DNA of 64,000 nt from an uncultured Rhizobiaceae bacterium (GTDB lineage: Bacteria; Pseudomonadota; Alphaproteobacteria; Rhizobiales; Rhizobiaceae), in assembly GCA_958296345.1 (NCBI GenBank), contig CATQIJ010000013.1:62001-126000 (forward strand), given 5' to 3'. The notes below the pieces were generated by a model. That model made no database searches and was not told the DNA's origin. It saw only the letters and a list, made by a program, of their open reading frames with translations. Below, one piece after another: positions 10,791 through 22,319 of this stretch (positions within the stretch are counted from its first letter, which is position 1; every line of letters begins with the position of its first letter). The position numbers were made by a program, and so were the translations under genes.

Positions 10791-12597
10791 ATGCAAAAGC
10801 CTCCACTTAATTCCTCCGCATCTTTAACGTTGATGTACTCAGCAAGCTTTCTGCTTTGCATTTTTTTTGGCGCGTTACTCAAGCAAATTGGTACACCTGT
10901 AAATTATGTAAACTTGATGATGTTTGCGCTGATTGTTGGTGGATATTTATTCACTGGCATGTTTGCTAAAACAATGATCTTGCCCGTTTTCCAAAATGCA
11001 GACCGCACTGGCAGAGCTTTTTACGTTGGTCAATCTTTAGCTGCTGGAATTATTTCCAGTGGTGTGTTTATTTTCCTTACTGGGGATTTTTATACAAATG
11101 GAACAGACGCACTTACACTTTATAGCGGATTAATTTTGGGCATTGCACTCATGACTGTTTTATTTGCTGCACCTATTAATCGCTCAAAAAGCCCATCTTT
11201 ACCAAGCTTATTTGCTGCAAAAGGCGAGGTGAAACTTAACCGGGCTATTATCCTAACCATCGTTATCATTACCAGTATGCTATTACTTTATGTCCAGTTA
11301 TCTGCGATTGGTATGGTGAGTGAGGCATTCTTTGGAATTCCAGAGCAAGTTGCAATATTACTCACTGCTTTTACAATTGGGTTTTGTTTAATTATGGGAG
11401 GAATGCAATCACTTTCCATCATCAGAATGCTTGCTTATCCGATCCTTGTAATCGCATTTATTGCACCTGTTTATTTGGGTAGCATACGAACTTACTGGCA
11501 ATCCAATTCCACAATTATCTTTTGGTGCAGGCGCCTTACAAGCGATTTCAGAAATTGACCAAGAGATGATCAACGCACAATTTGCAGCACCAGATGATAT
11601 TTTCAACTTCACTAAAGATGGTTTGCAATTTGATACTTTCAATCATTTCTCTGCCCTCCTTTGCATTGCATTTGGCACAGCTGCCATGCCTCATTTATTA
11701 CAGCATTTTAGAACCCTGCCAAAAGCTTCTAGTGCTCGTAAGACAGGCGTATGGGGACTTGGGTTTTTACTAATTGTTATTACAGCCATTCCCGCAGTGG
11801 CTGCTTTTATAAAACTTGATATTTATACTTCACTATTAGGCCTGCAATTATCAGAACTTGAACAAGAAGCCAGTTGGTTATTGGAACTCAATAAGGATGG
11901 CTCTTCTGTCATATCAATTTGCGGCGTTTATATAACAAACTCCTCTCAAGCAATTTCTGCATGTGGCGAAACTGCAGAATACTTTTTAACTAGCAAAGAC
12001 ATTGGACTTAATCCAAATATGCTGCTGTTATCTAGCGCTGATTTAAACGAATTACCTGATTTAATGACAACGCTATTAGCCACCGGTGCATTGTTAGCCA
12101 TCTGGACTACAACAGATGGGCTTATCTTTGTCTGCGCTAACGCGCTAGCAGAGGATGGTTATCGATCTTTTTTTAGGCCTAAATCGCCTATGGGTTATAG
12201 GCTTTTTATCTCACGTGTATTTTTAGTTATGATGATTAGTATATCTACCTATCTTGTTTTAAACGTTGAACTTGATCCACGCTTCGCATTCTCAGCAAGT
12301 CTAGCAATTTTAACCGCATGCTTATTTCCCGCTTTGATTTGCAAACTGTGGGTGAGAAACCTTTCACAATCCGAAATCAGTATCGGAGTTATTTTTGCAT
12401 TTATACTTACAACTTCAATGCTCTGGTTATCTTATTTTGGGTTAGACCTTATCGTAAAGAATGGTGATGAGATCATTTTCAATATTCCTACGATTACAAC
12501 TAAAATTCAGCCTTTGAGCATAGGATTAATTGGAATGGTTGTTTCATTTTTTGGCTACTTTTTTGTTATCAAAATTTTATCAACCAAAACTGAATAG
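10791..12597 (+). CDS. sodium:solute (acetate-type) symporter family protein, frame-disrupted as given
   Basis: ORFs 10791..11558 and 11461..12597 join when TTT at 11470-11472 is read as TT (gives ...IAFIAPVIWVAYELTGNPIPQLSFGAGALQAI). Confidence 0.82.
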
Positions 12598-12608
12598 AAC
12601 GAAATCTG

Positions 12609-13577
12609 ATGTTCCTGCCTGATCCTGAGCTCTTTAATGAAGCGAACACGCCTGCTGATACTAAAGCGTTAAATGAGAAGCTCATTGCACTTAGCGAAGC
12701 TGCTCCTGATATGTGGCAATTCTCACCGACAGCCATCCGCCAGGCAAGGCGTGAAGGAAAAAGCGCATTTCCGATGGAAACAGAGGACCCAAATGCAGAG
12801 AATTTTCAAATCGAAGGTCCAAATGGTGATTTAACCCTACGTGCTATCCAGCCAGATCATAAAGACTCTCGCGGAGTCTTTATGCATTTTCATGGTGGAG
12901 GCTGGATGCTAGGTGCTTGTGACTTACAGGATGAACGCTTAAAACACCTAGCTAATGATACGGGATTAACTTGTATCTCAGTGGATTATAGACTTGCACC
13001 AGAAGCGCCTTATCCTGCTGCATGTGATGATTGTGAAGCCGCCGCTCTTTGGTTAGCGACAAGAGGGCATACTAAGTTCAACACCAATTTTTTAGCGATA
13101 GGCGGTGATAGTGCTGGCGGGCATTTAACAGCAAACGCCCTATTGCGGTTAAGAGACAAACATAAACTCACCCCCTTTTCTGCAACCGTTTATATGGCAG
13201 GTGCTTTTGATATGGGCGGCACACCTAGCACAAAAAACTTTCACACCAAGCTTGTTTTAACAACGCGTGATATGCAGAAATTTAATGAAGCATTTTTACA
13301 AGGTAATGAAGACTTTACTGATCCGATGTTTCGCCGCTTTATGCTAATTTAAAAGATATGCCCCCTGCTCACTTTAGTGTAGGAACACGGGACGCTCTGC
13401 TTGATGATTCAATTTTTTATGGCAAACAAATGGATCCAATCACAAAGTGATACAGAACTGGATATTTATCCTGGTGGTTGCCATGTTTTTCAATATTTTC
13501 CAGACCTTGCACAAAGCCAAGAAAGCCGTAAAAGAATGAGTGGATTTCTAAATCGATTAATTGGATCAACCTCTTGA
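12609..13577 (+). CDS. alpha/beta hydrolase (acetyl-hydrolase/HSL-like), frame-disrupted as given
   Basis: [16 protein letters not shown] (HGGG) and GGDSAGGHL nucleophile motifs; C-terminus continues in other frames ([24 protein letters not shown], then [28 protein letters not shown]). Confidence 0.82.
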
Positions 13578-13927
13578 ATAATATACCTGACCACATCTAT
13601 AAAATAGCCACGCAAGAGCAGTGGGAAGAAGCTAACTCTACTGGCATTTTCAAAGGTGCACCTATTGATTTAGCTGATGGATATATTCATTTTTCAACAG
13701 CAGAACAAGCAAGAGAAACTGCTGCTAAGCATTTTCACGGCCAGAAAAATTTAAAACTTGTGACAATTGCCACAGCACCATTAGGCGACAAATTGAAATG
13801 GGAAACCTCACGCGGAGGAGCGCTTTTTCCGCATCTATATGCGCAACTCCTAACAAGCGACGCAATATCAGTTATTGATCTTTTAGAAGATGAAACTGGC
13901 GGCCATATTTTTCCGAAAGATTTATAA
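13574..13927 (+). CDS. DUF952 domain-containing protein
   Basis: IYKIATQEQWEEA...ADGYIHFSTAEQ...FPHLYAQL family pattern; TTG start probable. Confidence 0.8.
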   Translation: MNNIPDHIYKIATQEQWEEANSTGIFKGAPIDLADGYIHFSTAEQARETAAKHFHGQKNLKLVTIATAPLGDKLKWETSRGGALFPHLYAQLLTSDAISVIDLLEDETGGHIFPKDL

Positions 13928-15013
13928 TGGGAATTTTTGAACTTGCTTCACAATTAGCACGCCCTGCCCTTTTTCTTTTTCTCCAGAAAAAGCTCATACG
14001 CTTTCAATTAAAGCTCTTAAGAGTGGCGTCGTACCAGGTGCGAGTTTTTCACACGATGAGCGACTGAGTGTGAAACTTGGTGGCCTTACGTTTCCAAATC
14101 CTGTTGGACTTGCTGCGGGTATGATAAAAACGCAGAAGTACCTGATGCCATTTTGAAGCTAGGATTTGGATTTACAGAAGTTGGCACAATTACACCGCAT
14201 GCTCAATCTGGTAATCCTGAACCGCGCATTTTTCGGCTTGTTGAAGATGATGCCGTTATTAATCGCCTTGGTTTAATAACGAAGGACATGATGCTGCGCT
14301 TGCAAGATTAGAACAACGTCGTAACAATAACGGTATCGTTGGTGTGAATATTGGCGCCAATAAAACATCAGAAGATTTTGTTGCTGACTACGAAAAAGGA
14401 ATTGAAAATTCTTTGGTGTTGCCTCCTACTTCACGGCTAATATTTCTTCACCAAATACACCAGGCTTGCGAAACCTACAGGCAGCGGAAGCTTTAGAAAC
14501 GTTACTTGATCGCATTTTGAAGCGGCCAGCAATTGTGAAGCAAAGAAGAAAAAATCTGTTCCAGTTTTCTTAAAAATAGCACCTGACCTAACAGAGTATG
14601 AGATGGATGATATTGCAGAAGTCCTTAAATCATCTCATCTAGACGGACTAATAGTTTCAAACACAACACTTGATAGAGCAGGCCTTAAAGACAAGAAGCA
14701 AGTAGAAGAAGCTGGCGGTCTTTCTGGTAAACCTCTTTTTGAAAAATCCACAAGAGTGCTTGCAAATATGCGATACCGCCTAGGGCCTGACATGCCGTTA
14801 ATTGGTGTTGGGGGTATTTCCAGTGCTCAAGATGTTATTACAAAGCTAGAAGCAGGCGCGTCACTAGTACAAATTTATACTGGTCTAATTTATGGTGGCC
14901 CCTGTTTACCAGCTAAGATAATACAAGAACTTTCTAATTGCCTAGATCAACATAATGTTCGCCATATTAGTGATCTTGTCGGCACAAAAACTGACGATTG
15001 GCTCGGAGTATAA
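13927..15013 (+). pseudogene. pyrD: dihydroorotate dehydrogenase (quinone), multiply frame-disrupted as given
   Basis: Fragments in alternating frames spell [122 protein letters not shown]...MDDIAEVLKSSHLDGLIVSNTT; about five single-base losses. Confidence 0.88.
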
Positions 15014-15016
15014 AAT

Positions 15017-15364
15017 ATGAGTGATATAACAATTTGGCATAACCCTCGGTGTTCTAAATCACGCCAGACTCTGGAACTTTTAAAAGCTAATGGTCACGAG
15101 CCTGAAGTGATTGAATATATCAAAAATGCTCCAGACCGCACAAAGATTTTACAAGCCTTGGTAAAATTGGGTTTAAGCGCCCATGATTTAATACGCACAG
15201 GTGATACAACTTATAAAGAACTTGGTCTTTCAAAAGAAACACCTGATAAAGCACTTGTCCAGGCCATGCATGAAAATCCAATTCTCATTGAACGGCCTAT
15301 TGTTTTCGCCAATGACAAAGCAGCAATTGGACGCCCACCAGAGCATGTTTTAGATATTCTCTAA
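15017..15364 (+). CDS. arsC: arsenate reductase (glutaredoxin-type)
   Basis: ITIWHNPRCSKSRQTLELL and IERPIVF motifs. Confidence 0.92.
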   Translation: MSDITIWHNPRCSKSRQTLELLKANGHEPEVIEYIKNAPDRTKILQALVKLGLSAHDLIRTGDTTYKELGLSKETPDKALVQAMHENPILIERPIVFANDKAAIGRPPEHVLDIL

Positions 15365-16704
15365 ACAGTAAACGTTTGTGAAGCTTTAGCTCGAAGACGC
15401 GCTGATAGTGTTAAGCCCCGAAAAATGACAAAGCAATGTAAAGCTAACCATAGCCCATGGTTTTGCAATGGTTCTTTAACTAACCACCAGACCAGTAAAT
15501 AACCAACTAATGATACAATCATCATAACACTCATGTCGCGCGACCAAGTTGCGCCGATAAATACACCATCCATCTGGAATACCAACATGCCTGACAAGGG
15601 TATAAAAGCTGCCCACGCAAGATAGATCATGGCTTCACTTTGCACTTCAGAAATTGTCGTCAAAAGTTCTATTAAACTTGGGCCTGCCAGCCAAAATACT
15701 AATGAACAAACCAACGCCATTAGTGCACTCCACAAAAGTGTGAGCTTAAAACCGCGCCAAAAACCTTCTTTGTATTTTGCTCCAATAGAGCGCCCGATAA
15801 TCTGCTCTGCTGCTGTTGCAAGACCATCTAAAAAATAGCCTGATATCAAAAAGAAGTGCATCAAAATTGCGTTTGCGGCCAGCGTTAAATCCCCAAAGCC
15901 CGCCCCTTGAGCTGTGAAGTACGCAAAGGCAAACAGCAACGTAAAGGAACGTAACATGATGTCGGCATTTAGGTTGACCAGTTTTGACCAAGCCATTTTA
16001 TCCATGATGCGTGAACGTGATGGACGAATGGAATGATCTAACATTCTCCAACATACGTAAATGCCAACAAAGAAAGCGAGTACTTCACCTATGATAGTTG
16101 CAATCGCTACACCTTCAATGCCCCAGTCTAGAACCAAGCCTAAGTAAATACTGAACAGGATGTTTGTACCATTTAGTAAAACTTGAATAGCCAACGTCAT
16201 ATAAGAATGCCCAAGCCCTAACAGCCACCCTAGTATGACATAATTTCCTAACGTAAATGGCGCTGATATCATGCGGATCAGAAAGTAAGTTTTTGTGGCT
16301 TCTGCGACTGCTTCACTGGGGGCTATGAACCATAATCCAAGCCAGATAATAATTGGGCTCAAGATAATCATAACCACGCCACTCAAGATACCAATTACCA
16401 AAGCGCGGAAAAGAATGGCTTGTTTTTCTTTTTCATCTTCCGCGCCAAAAGCCTGTGAAGTCAGTCCGGTTGTTCCAAAGCGCAAGAAATTAAATGTTGT
16501 GAAAACAAGGTCGATAATAATAGCACCAACTGCTAGGCCGCCAATCAAAGCCTCAACACCCAATCGCCCAACAACTGCTGTATCTACCAAACTCAGCAAG
16601 GGTGTTGTGATGTAGGCAAGTGTCATTGGAATTGCTAATTGCAAAACGGATTTATGGCTTATTTCAAACTTCTTGATTTTACTGGAGGTTGAGGCGCTGC
16701 TCAT
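15361..16704 (-). CDS. MATE family efflux transporter (DinF-like)
   Basis: 447 aa, 12 TM, LAIPMTLAYITTPLLSLVDTAVVGRLG. Confidence 0.9.
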   Translation of the reverse strand: MSSASTSSKIKKFEISHKSVLQLAIPMTLAYITTPLLSLVDTAVVGRLGVEALIGGLAVGAIIIDLVFTTFNFLRFGTTGLTSQAFGAEDEKEKQAILFRALVIGILSGVVMIILSPIIIWLGLWFIAPSEAVAEATKTYFLIRMISAPFTLGNYVILGWLLGLGHSYMTLAIQVLLNGTNILFSIYLGLVLDWGIEGVAIATIIGEVLAFFVGIYVCWRMLDHSIRPSRSRIMDKMAWSKLVNLNADIMLRSFTLLFAFAYFTAQGAGFGDLTLAANAILMHFFLISGYFLDGLATAAEQIIGRSIGAKYKEGFWRGFKLTLLWSALMALVCSLVFWLAGPSLIELLTTISEVQSEAMIYLAWAAFIPLSGMLVFQMDGVFIGATWSRDMSVMMIVSLVGYLLVWWLVKEPLQNHGLWLALHCFVIFRGLTLSARLRAKASQTFTV

Positions 16705-16988
16705 TTTCTAAAATTAAGAAACCGCAATATCAAAAAGATCGGTACAACAATTCCCGCGCCCAATAAGAAATATTTACCTATCTTACCCAAGGCATCGAAG
16801 CCAAGATTGTAAATGCTAACAAAGAAATCTTTAATGCCATACCAGACATCCCATGGTGTGAAATTCAGCGCACTCATAATGATGCCAACCACGAATGAGA
16901 TCACAAGCAATTTTATAATTGTACGGCCTAAGCTATCACCTAGAAATGTGGTCAATTTTTCAGACATGGTTATTCCCCTGAAGTTCAA
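16701..16988 (-). CDS. small membrane protein, DUF6460-like
   Basis: 95 aa, two TM; LGRTIIKLLVISFVVGIIMSALNFTPWDVW. Confidence 0.6.
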   Translation of the reverse strand: MNFRGITMSEKLTTFLGDSLGRTIIKLLVISFVVGIIMSALNFTPWDVWYGIKDFFVSIYNLGFDALGKIGKYFLLGAGIVVPIFLILRFLNFRK

Positions 16989-17031
16989 TTAATTCATAGG
17001 TATAGACGAGAGCCATGCTTTTCAAGGGAAA

Positions 17032-17799
17032 CTATTGTAGGCTTACGGGATCGATCACACCACGTTTGCAGCCGATAGGAACTTTAGGAGCTTTCAAGAT
17101 GTAATCATTGTTAGTTGAAATTTCCCCTAACCCAGTTTCGTGCCCCATACTTATGTGTAGACCTGTAATAAGAGTTCTTCTTCCATCCCGTTTGCAAATT
17201 ATTTTTATGCGCTTTCTTGCGCCTTTCCCAAAGCTGCGTTCCATTGCTTGAACGATTTGAGTAGCCGTAATTTCCTTACCAATATTTTGAGCGAATAGAT
17301 CACGGATTTTAGTTTTATTGATGCGGTCAATCATTGCCATCGATAATTCATAATAACGCTGAGGATCATCTGCCATGCATGTGCCGTGCTTATACCATTC
17401 GTGTCGATGAAGGTTTGAACGATACCCTGGCATACGCCGCGACAGTTCATTTCTTATCCTGTCTTCAATATCTAATTTTGGAAGTTGGTTCCACCTTCCA
17501 CGTTTATCTTTATCGATAATACTATGGGAAACATTGCAATAAACATTGTTACGTGGCTGAGGCCATAATCCGTGTAGCGAAAAGTTTTTCGCATCATAGC
17601 GCCCTTTTCGTTGAGAACGGCATTCGGTTTTATTCGGTTTACTTTCACAAAAAGCGGGTTGCCAGGTTAGTGCAAGAATATAACTCTTCTTGCTTATTGA
17701 ACTATCTTGGCCTGTCGTATCTGTGTGAGGCCAGTAAAGCCAAGCGACTACCAACGTAATAACGCTTAAGAACAGGATGTTGAAAATTTCTTTTTTCAT
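17032..17799 (-). CDS. ribonuclease T2 family protein (secreted)
   Basis: CAS motifs FSLHGLWPQ and HEWYKHGTC with N-terminal signal/TM. Confidence 0.92.
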   Translation of the reverse strand: MKKEIFNILFLSVITLVVAWLYWPHTDTTGQDSSISKKSYILALTWQPAFCESKPNKTECRSQRKGRYDAKNFSLHGLWPQPRNNVYCNVSHSIIDKDKRGRWNQLPKLDIEDRIRNELSRRMPGYRSNLHRHEWYKHGTCMADDPQRYYELSMAMIDRINKTKIRDLFAQNIGKEITATQIVQAMERSFGKGARKRIKIICKRDGRRTLITGLHISMGHETGLGEISTNNDYILKAPKVPIGCKRGVIDPVSLQ

Positions 17800-17835
17800 T
17801 CGACCTTAGCCTTCACCCTCACTACATTACATAGT

Positions 17836-20357
17836 GTGAGCAAAAATACGAAACTCAATTCTAGCGGGAATAAACTTCCCTTTCATTTACCTGAGCCTTT
17901 TCAAAAATGGTTTGCGGGGCATGGCTGGCAGCCTCGTGCTCATCAGTTAGAATTGCTCTCAAAAACCCAAGCAGGCTTCTCAACACTTTTGATTGCGCCT
18001 ACCGGCGCAGGTAAAACACTAGCTGGGTTTTTACCAACATTAGTCGAGCTTTCACAGCAAAAATTGCACAAGCCCGGACAAAAGAAACGCGGCGTTCATA
18101 CGCTCTATATTTCACCGTTAAAAGCGCTCGCTGTCGATATCAAACGCAATCTTGAAAAACCTATTAAAGAGATAGGGCTTAACATTGAGATTGAAACACG
18201 CACAGGTGATACTTCAGCCTCTCGTCGCCAGCGTCAAAAACTTTCACCACCGCAAATTATGCTGGCAACACCAGAACAATTAGCATTGCTGATTTCTAAT
18301 AAGGATACTGCTCAGTTTTTTGATGGCCTCGAGACTGTTATCTTTGATGAATTACATTCATTGGTAACCTCTAAGCGTGGGCAACTGTTAGCACTTGGGT
18401 TGGGTCGATTGAGAACATTGCGCCCTCATTTAAAAACAATTGGGCTTTCTGCAACTGTCTCTGAACCTGATGATTTACGCAGGTGGCTAGTAAAACAACC
18501 GCCACTTGGAGAAATTGCTCTATCAGAATTAATTAAACTTGAGGGCGGTGCAAAGCCTGAGATTACTATTTTAAAATCTGATGAACGTGTGCCGTGGTCT
18601 GGTCATTCTGCACGTTATGCGATGAAGGATGTTTATGAGGCGATACAAAAACACCAAACCACACTTTTATTCGTAAACACACGTCGCAAGCAGAATTGCT
18701 CTTTCAAGAGCTTTGGAAAATCAATGAAGATACGCTTCCCATAGCGCTTCATCATGGGTCACTTGATGTAAGCCAACGTCGCCGCGTCGAAGAGGCTATG
18801 CAGCGAAATGAATTGCGAGCGGTGATTGCGACGTCAACGCTAGACCTTGGCATTGATTGGGGAGATGTAGACCTTGTTGTGCATGTTGGCGCGCCAAAAG
18901 GTGCTAGTCGCCTAGCACAGCGCATAGGGAGGGCTAACCACCGGATTGATGAACCATCACGCGCTATTCTTGTTCCCTCAAATTGATTTGAAGTTATGGA
19001 ATGTCAGGCCGCCCTTGATGCAAATTACCTTGGTGCGCAAGATACGCCTGGTTTGCGAGAAGGTGCGTTGATGTTCTCGCACAACATATTCTAGGCTTGG
19101 CTTGCGCTGAGCCGTTTTTTCGAAGATGATCTCTATAAAGAGATAACTTCGTGTGCGCCTTATGCGGAATTATCCCGCGAAAACTTTGAGCAAGTTATAC
19201 AGTTTGTTGCAACAGGTGGATATGCTCTCAAAACCTATGAGCAATATGCAAAATCCGTAAAGTAGAGGATGGCAGCTGGCGATTAACACATCCACGTCTT
19301 GCTCAACGTTACCGTATGAATTGCGGAACAATTGTCCAAGCTCCCATGTTGGATGTACGCTTAACGCGAAAAAAAGGCCGCAACTCAAACTTTCAGGGTA
19401 GGCCAATGCTTGGAAAAATTGAAGAAGGCTTTATTGAAAACCTATCTCCTGGCGATACGTTTATATTTGCAGGAAATACATTGCGATTAGAGGGTATGCG
19501 TGAAGCGGCATGTTATGTTTCAAATGCCTATGATAGCGACCCTAAAGTGCCGTCCTATTTAGGCGGAAGCTTTCCACTTTCAACTTATCTAGCAGACCTT
19601 GTTCGAGAGATGTTGTCAGATACTAAACTTTGGAAAAGGCTACCTACTCAGGTCAGCGAATGGCTCTCCATTCAAAAAGAACATTCAATTTTGCCTAAGA
19701 AAAATGAGCTTCTAATTGAGACTTTTCCTCGCGGTGAAATTTTATATGGTTGCCTATCCGTTTGAAGGAAGGTTAGCGCATCAAACACTCGGTATGCTTT
19801 TAACACGTAGATTAGAACGGATGAGAGCGAAGCCACTTGGGTTTGTTGCTAGTGATTATGCAATTGCGGTCTGGGGCTTAAAAGACTTCTCTAAGTTATT
19901 TAAGTCAGGCAAACCTTCCCTTGAAATGCTTTTTGATGAGGACATGTTAGGCGATGATTTGGAAGCATGGCTTGATGAGTCTTTCTTGCTGAAACGGACC
20001 TTTAGAGATTGCGCCACTATTGCTGGGCTAATTGAAAGACGCTTTCCGGGTAAGGAAAAAACGGGGCGACAGATGACCGTTTCTTCTGATCTTATTTACG
20101 ATGTTCTTCGCACCCATGAACCCGATCACATTTTACTACAAGCAACAAGGCAGGAAGCTGCATATGGTTTACTTGATGTTCGCCGTCTTGGGGAAATGCT
20201 ATCGCGCATCAAGAGTAGAATCGTGCATAAGCCATTAGAAAGAATTTCTCCTCTTGCAGTTCCTATTATGATGGAGATTGGTAAAGAGGGAGTTGCAGGT
20301 GAAGCACAAGAAGCGCTTCTGCAGGAAGCAGCAACTGGGTTGGCGGATATCGATTAA
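17836..20357 (+). CDS. ligase-associated DNA damage response DEXH-box helicase (Lhr-like), multiply frame-disrupted as given
   Basis: ORFs 17836..18744, 18696..18986, 19316..19765, 19716..20357 are consecutive parts of one helicase: LIAPTGAGKT, FDELHS, IATSTLDLGIDWG, QRIGRANHR; in-frame TGA at 18984-18986. Confidence 0.87.
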
Positions 20358-21069
20358 TGAAGGACTTACTGCATACAAATCAGCAATTAGGCGTGGACAT
20401 TCAATTCATGAACAATACGTTTGTGCTTGAGCCTTCTGGGTGTCTTTTTTGGAAAGAGGAAAGCCTTCTACTTGTTTCTGATCTTCACCTTGAAAAGGGT
20501 CATCTTTTGCAGCAAAAAAAGGCTTATTCATTCCTCCATATGACACGCAAGCCACGCTAGAGACTTTAGCTCTGCGTATTAATCATTGGCAGCCCAGAAC
20601 TATTTTATCCTTAGGGGATAATAGCTTTCATGATAATGATGCAGCTTCCAGGTTACCAAATAGCTACAAGCAGCATTTATCACAATTAATGCAGGGGCGA
20701 GAATGGATATGGGAAAGTGGCAATCACGCCCCCTCCCCACCCAAAGATTTGGGAGGAACATTCTGCGAAGATATTCATATTGGTAATTTAAATTTTTGTC
20801 ATGAACCTAAGACTGAATTTAAGAAAGGCGAAATTGCTGGCCACCTGCACCCTGCTGCAAAAATCAAGCAAAGAGGTAAAACACTACGACGACGTTGTTT
20901 CGTAAGTGATGAAGCACGCTTGATTATGCCAGCCTTTGGTTCATTTACTGGTGGTTTAAACGTATTGGATGAAGCTTATGCAGATTTATTTACTGGGCGA
21001 AATTTCAAAAGCTGGATGCTAAGTGGTGATCATGTTTTTGAAATAGATGGCCGTAAACTTGTAGCTTAA
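20357..21069 (+). CDS. pdeM: ligase-associated DNA damage response endonuclease PdeM-like metallophosphoesterase, frame-disrupted as given
   Basis: LLVSDLHLEKGH, LSLGDN, GNH, GHLHPA metallophosphoesterase motifs spread over two frames; A7 at 20514-20520 read as A8 restores frame. Confidence 0.82.
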
Positions 21070-21076
21070 ATTTTAC

Positions 21077-21559
21077 TCATGCAATGGCAAACAAAACAAT
21101 GATGTGCGCAACAACTACAAGAAATGTAAGCGTAATTCTAATTTTCCCAAACCATGGCGGCACTTTACCTTCATTGATATAAAAGCTGTCCCAAGCGCCG
21201 TGCAAGCAAAACAGTATCAGTAGTGCAAGTATGGTGTAGGCATCAGGTAAAAGCAGAACAAACCATGCTAGAATAGATGGCACAACTGATATCAGTAAGT
21301 TTCTATTCTCAAACGGCTCATTAGCAATTGCAAACCCCCAACGGATGCCACCTAAGAATGATAGTATGAGCGCTGACCAAACTTTGAAAACATCAAAGAA
21401 GCTTGCAAAAAGCTCATTACTTACCCCCATCAAATAGAGGCTAGGAGCCAGAACTGCGAAAGGGATAAAACCTGCTAAAGATAGGGCCCAAGCTAAATTT
21501 GCTGTTTTAAAATTGAGCAAACTAGCCCCCCTCTTTTTAGTTCTTGCGGAATATGGCAT
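21077..21559 (-). CDS. DUF3429 domain-containing membrane protein
   Basis: 160 aa, GGIRWGFA motif and multiple TM. Confidence 0.7.
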   Translation of the reverse strand: MPYSARTKKRGASLLNFKTANLAWALSLAGFIPFAVLAPSLYLMGVSNELFASFFDVFKVWSALILSFLGGIRWGFAIANEPFENRNLLISVVPSILAWFVLLLPDAYTILALLILFCLHGAWDSFYINEGKVPPWFGKIRITLTFLVVVAHIIVLFAIA

Positions 21560-22319
21560 TTGCTGCCCAACCCGTGAATATGGCTAATAAAACTGCCATA
21601 ATACCGTATAATAAACTATTCTCGTGAGCTAAATCATAAATCCAACGCTCAAAACCTACTTTCTCAATTCTAAAACTAGATTTTTTTGTTCCCAATATTT
21701 CACCATTACGGAACAAATAAGCTGTTACGATGTGCTCTCCAATCGGTACATTGGCTGGAATACTTAAGGTTGCACGAAATAAGCTAGGGCTTAATTGTTT
21801 TAAAGTTCCCGGTATTTCAGAAAACAGATCTTGCTCGATACGAAGTCTTAGCAAAGCGTCTGAAAACTCGCCAGGATTCATAATAAGGGTTTTTTCGCCT
21901 TCTACAGGAACATTCTTGCCAAGATTATTAATACCAAGGCTGATAGGCGCAAGTTCGATTGAGTTTGAAATTAAATTTAGTGGTCGTGCTGATAAGATAG
22001 AATAGAAAGAAGGAACAGATACATAATTTTCTGACTTATTATTAATCCATATTCCGCCGATGCGTTCTTTCTTGCGAATAATAACATCTTCTGGTGCACC
22101 TTCTACACGAACAACAACGTCATACTCACCTCGAAAAAGGGCAGCTTGCTCATGTGTTTCGATAGACCCAAAAATAACAATTTCAGTTCCATCAAAGCTT
22201 GAGCTTATAGGCACAGTGTCAACTGAAACACCCATCTGTAAAGATTCTGCTTTAGTAGGGATAACTGTTGCAAATACTAGTGTAAGGCAGATAGCGCAAA
22301 GAAAGAGAAAGTTTTTCAT
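21537..22319 (-). CDS. TIGR02186 family membrane protein
   Basis: Signal peptide, VSVDTVPISSSFDGTEIVIFGSIE, C-terminal TM; adjacent to TauE gene as typical. Confidence 0.8.
   Translation of the reverse strand: MKNFLFLCAICLTLVFATVIPTKAESLQMGVSVDTVPISSSFDGTEIVIFGSIETHEQAALFRGEYDVVVRVEGAPEDVIIRKKERIGGIWINNKSENYVSVPSFYSILSARPLNLISNSIELAPISLGINNLGKNVPVEGEKTLIMNPGEFSDALLRLRIEQDLFSEIPGTLKQLSPSLFRATLSIPANVPIGEHIVTAYLFRNGEILGTKKSSFRIEKVGFERWIYDLAHENSLLYGIMAVLLAIFTGWAANAIFRKN

Noticed and set aside
3697-20560. Programmed ribosomal frameshifting as an explanation for the split genes
   Set aside because: Breaks occur in many unrelated families, in both directions, without a shared slippery heptamer or downstream structure; random homopolymer indels fit better.
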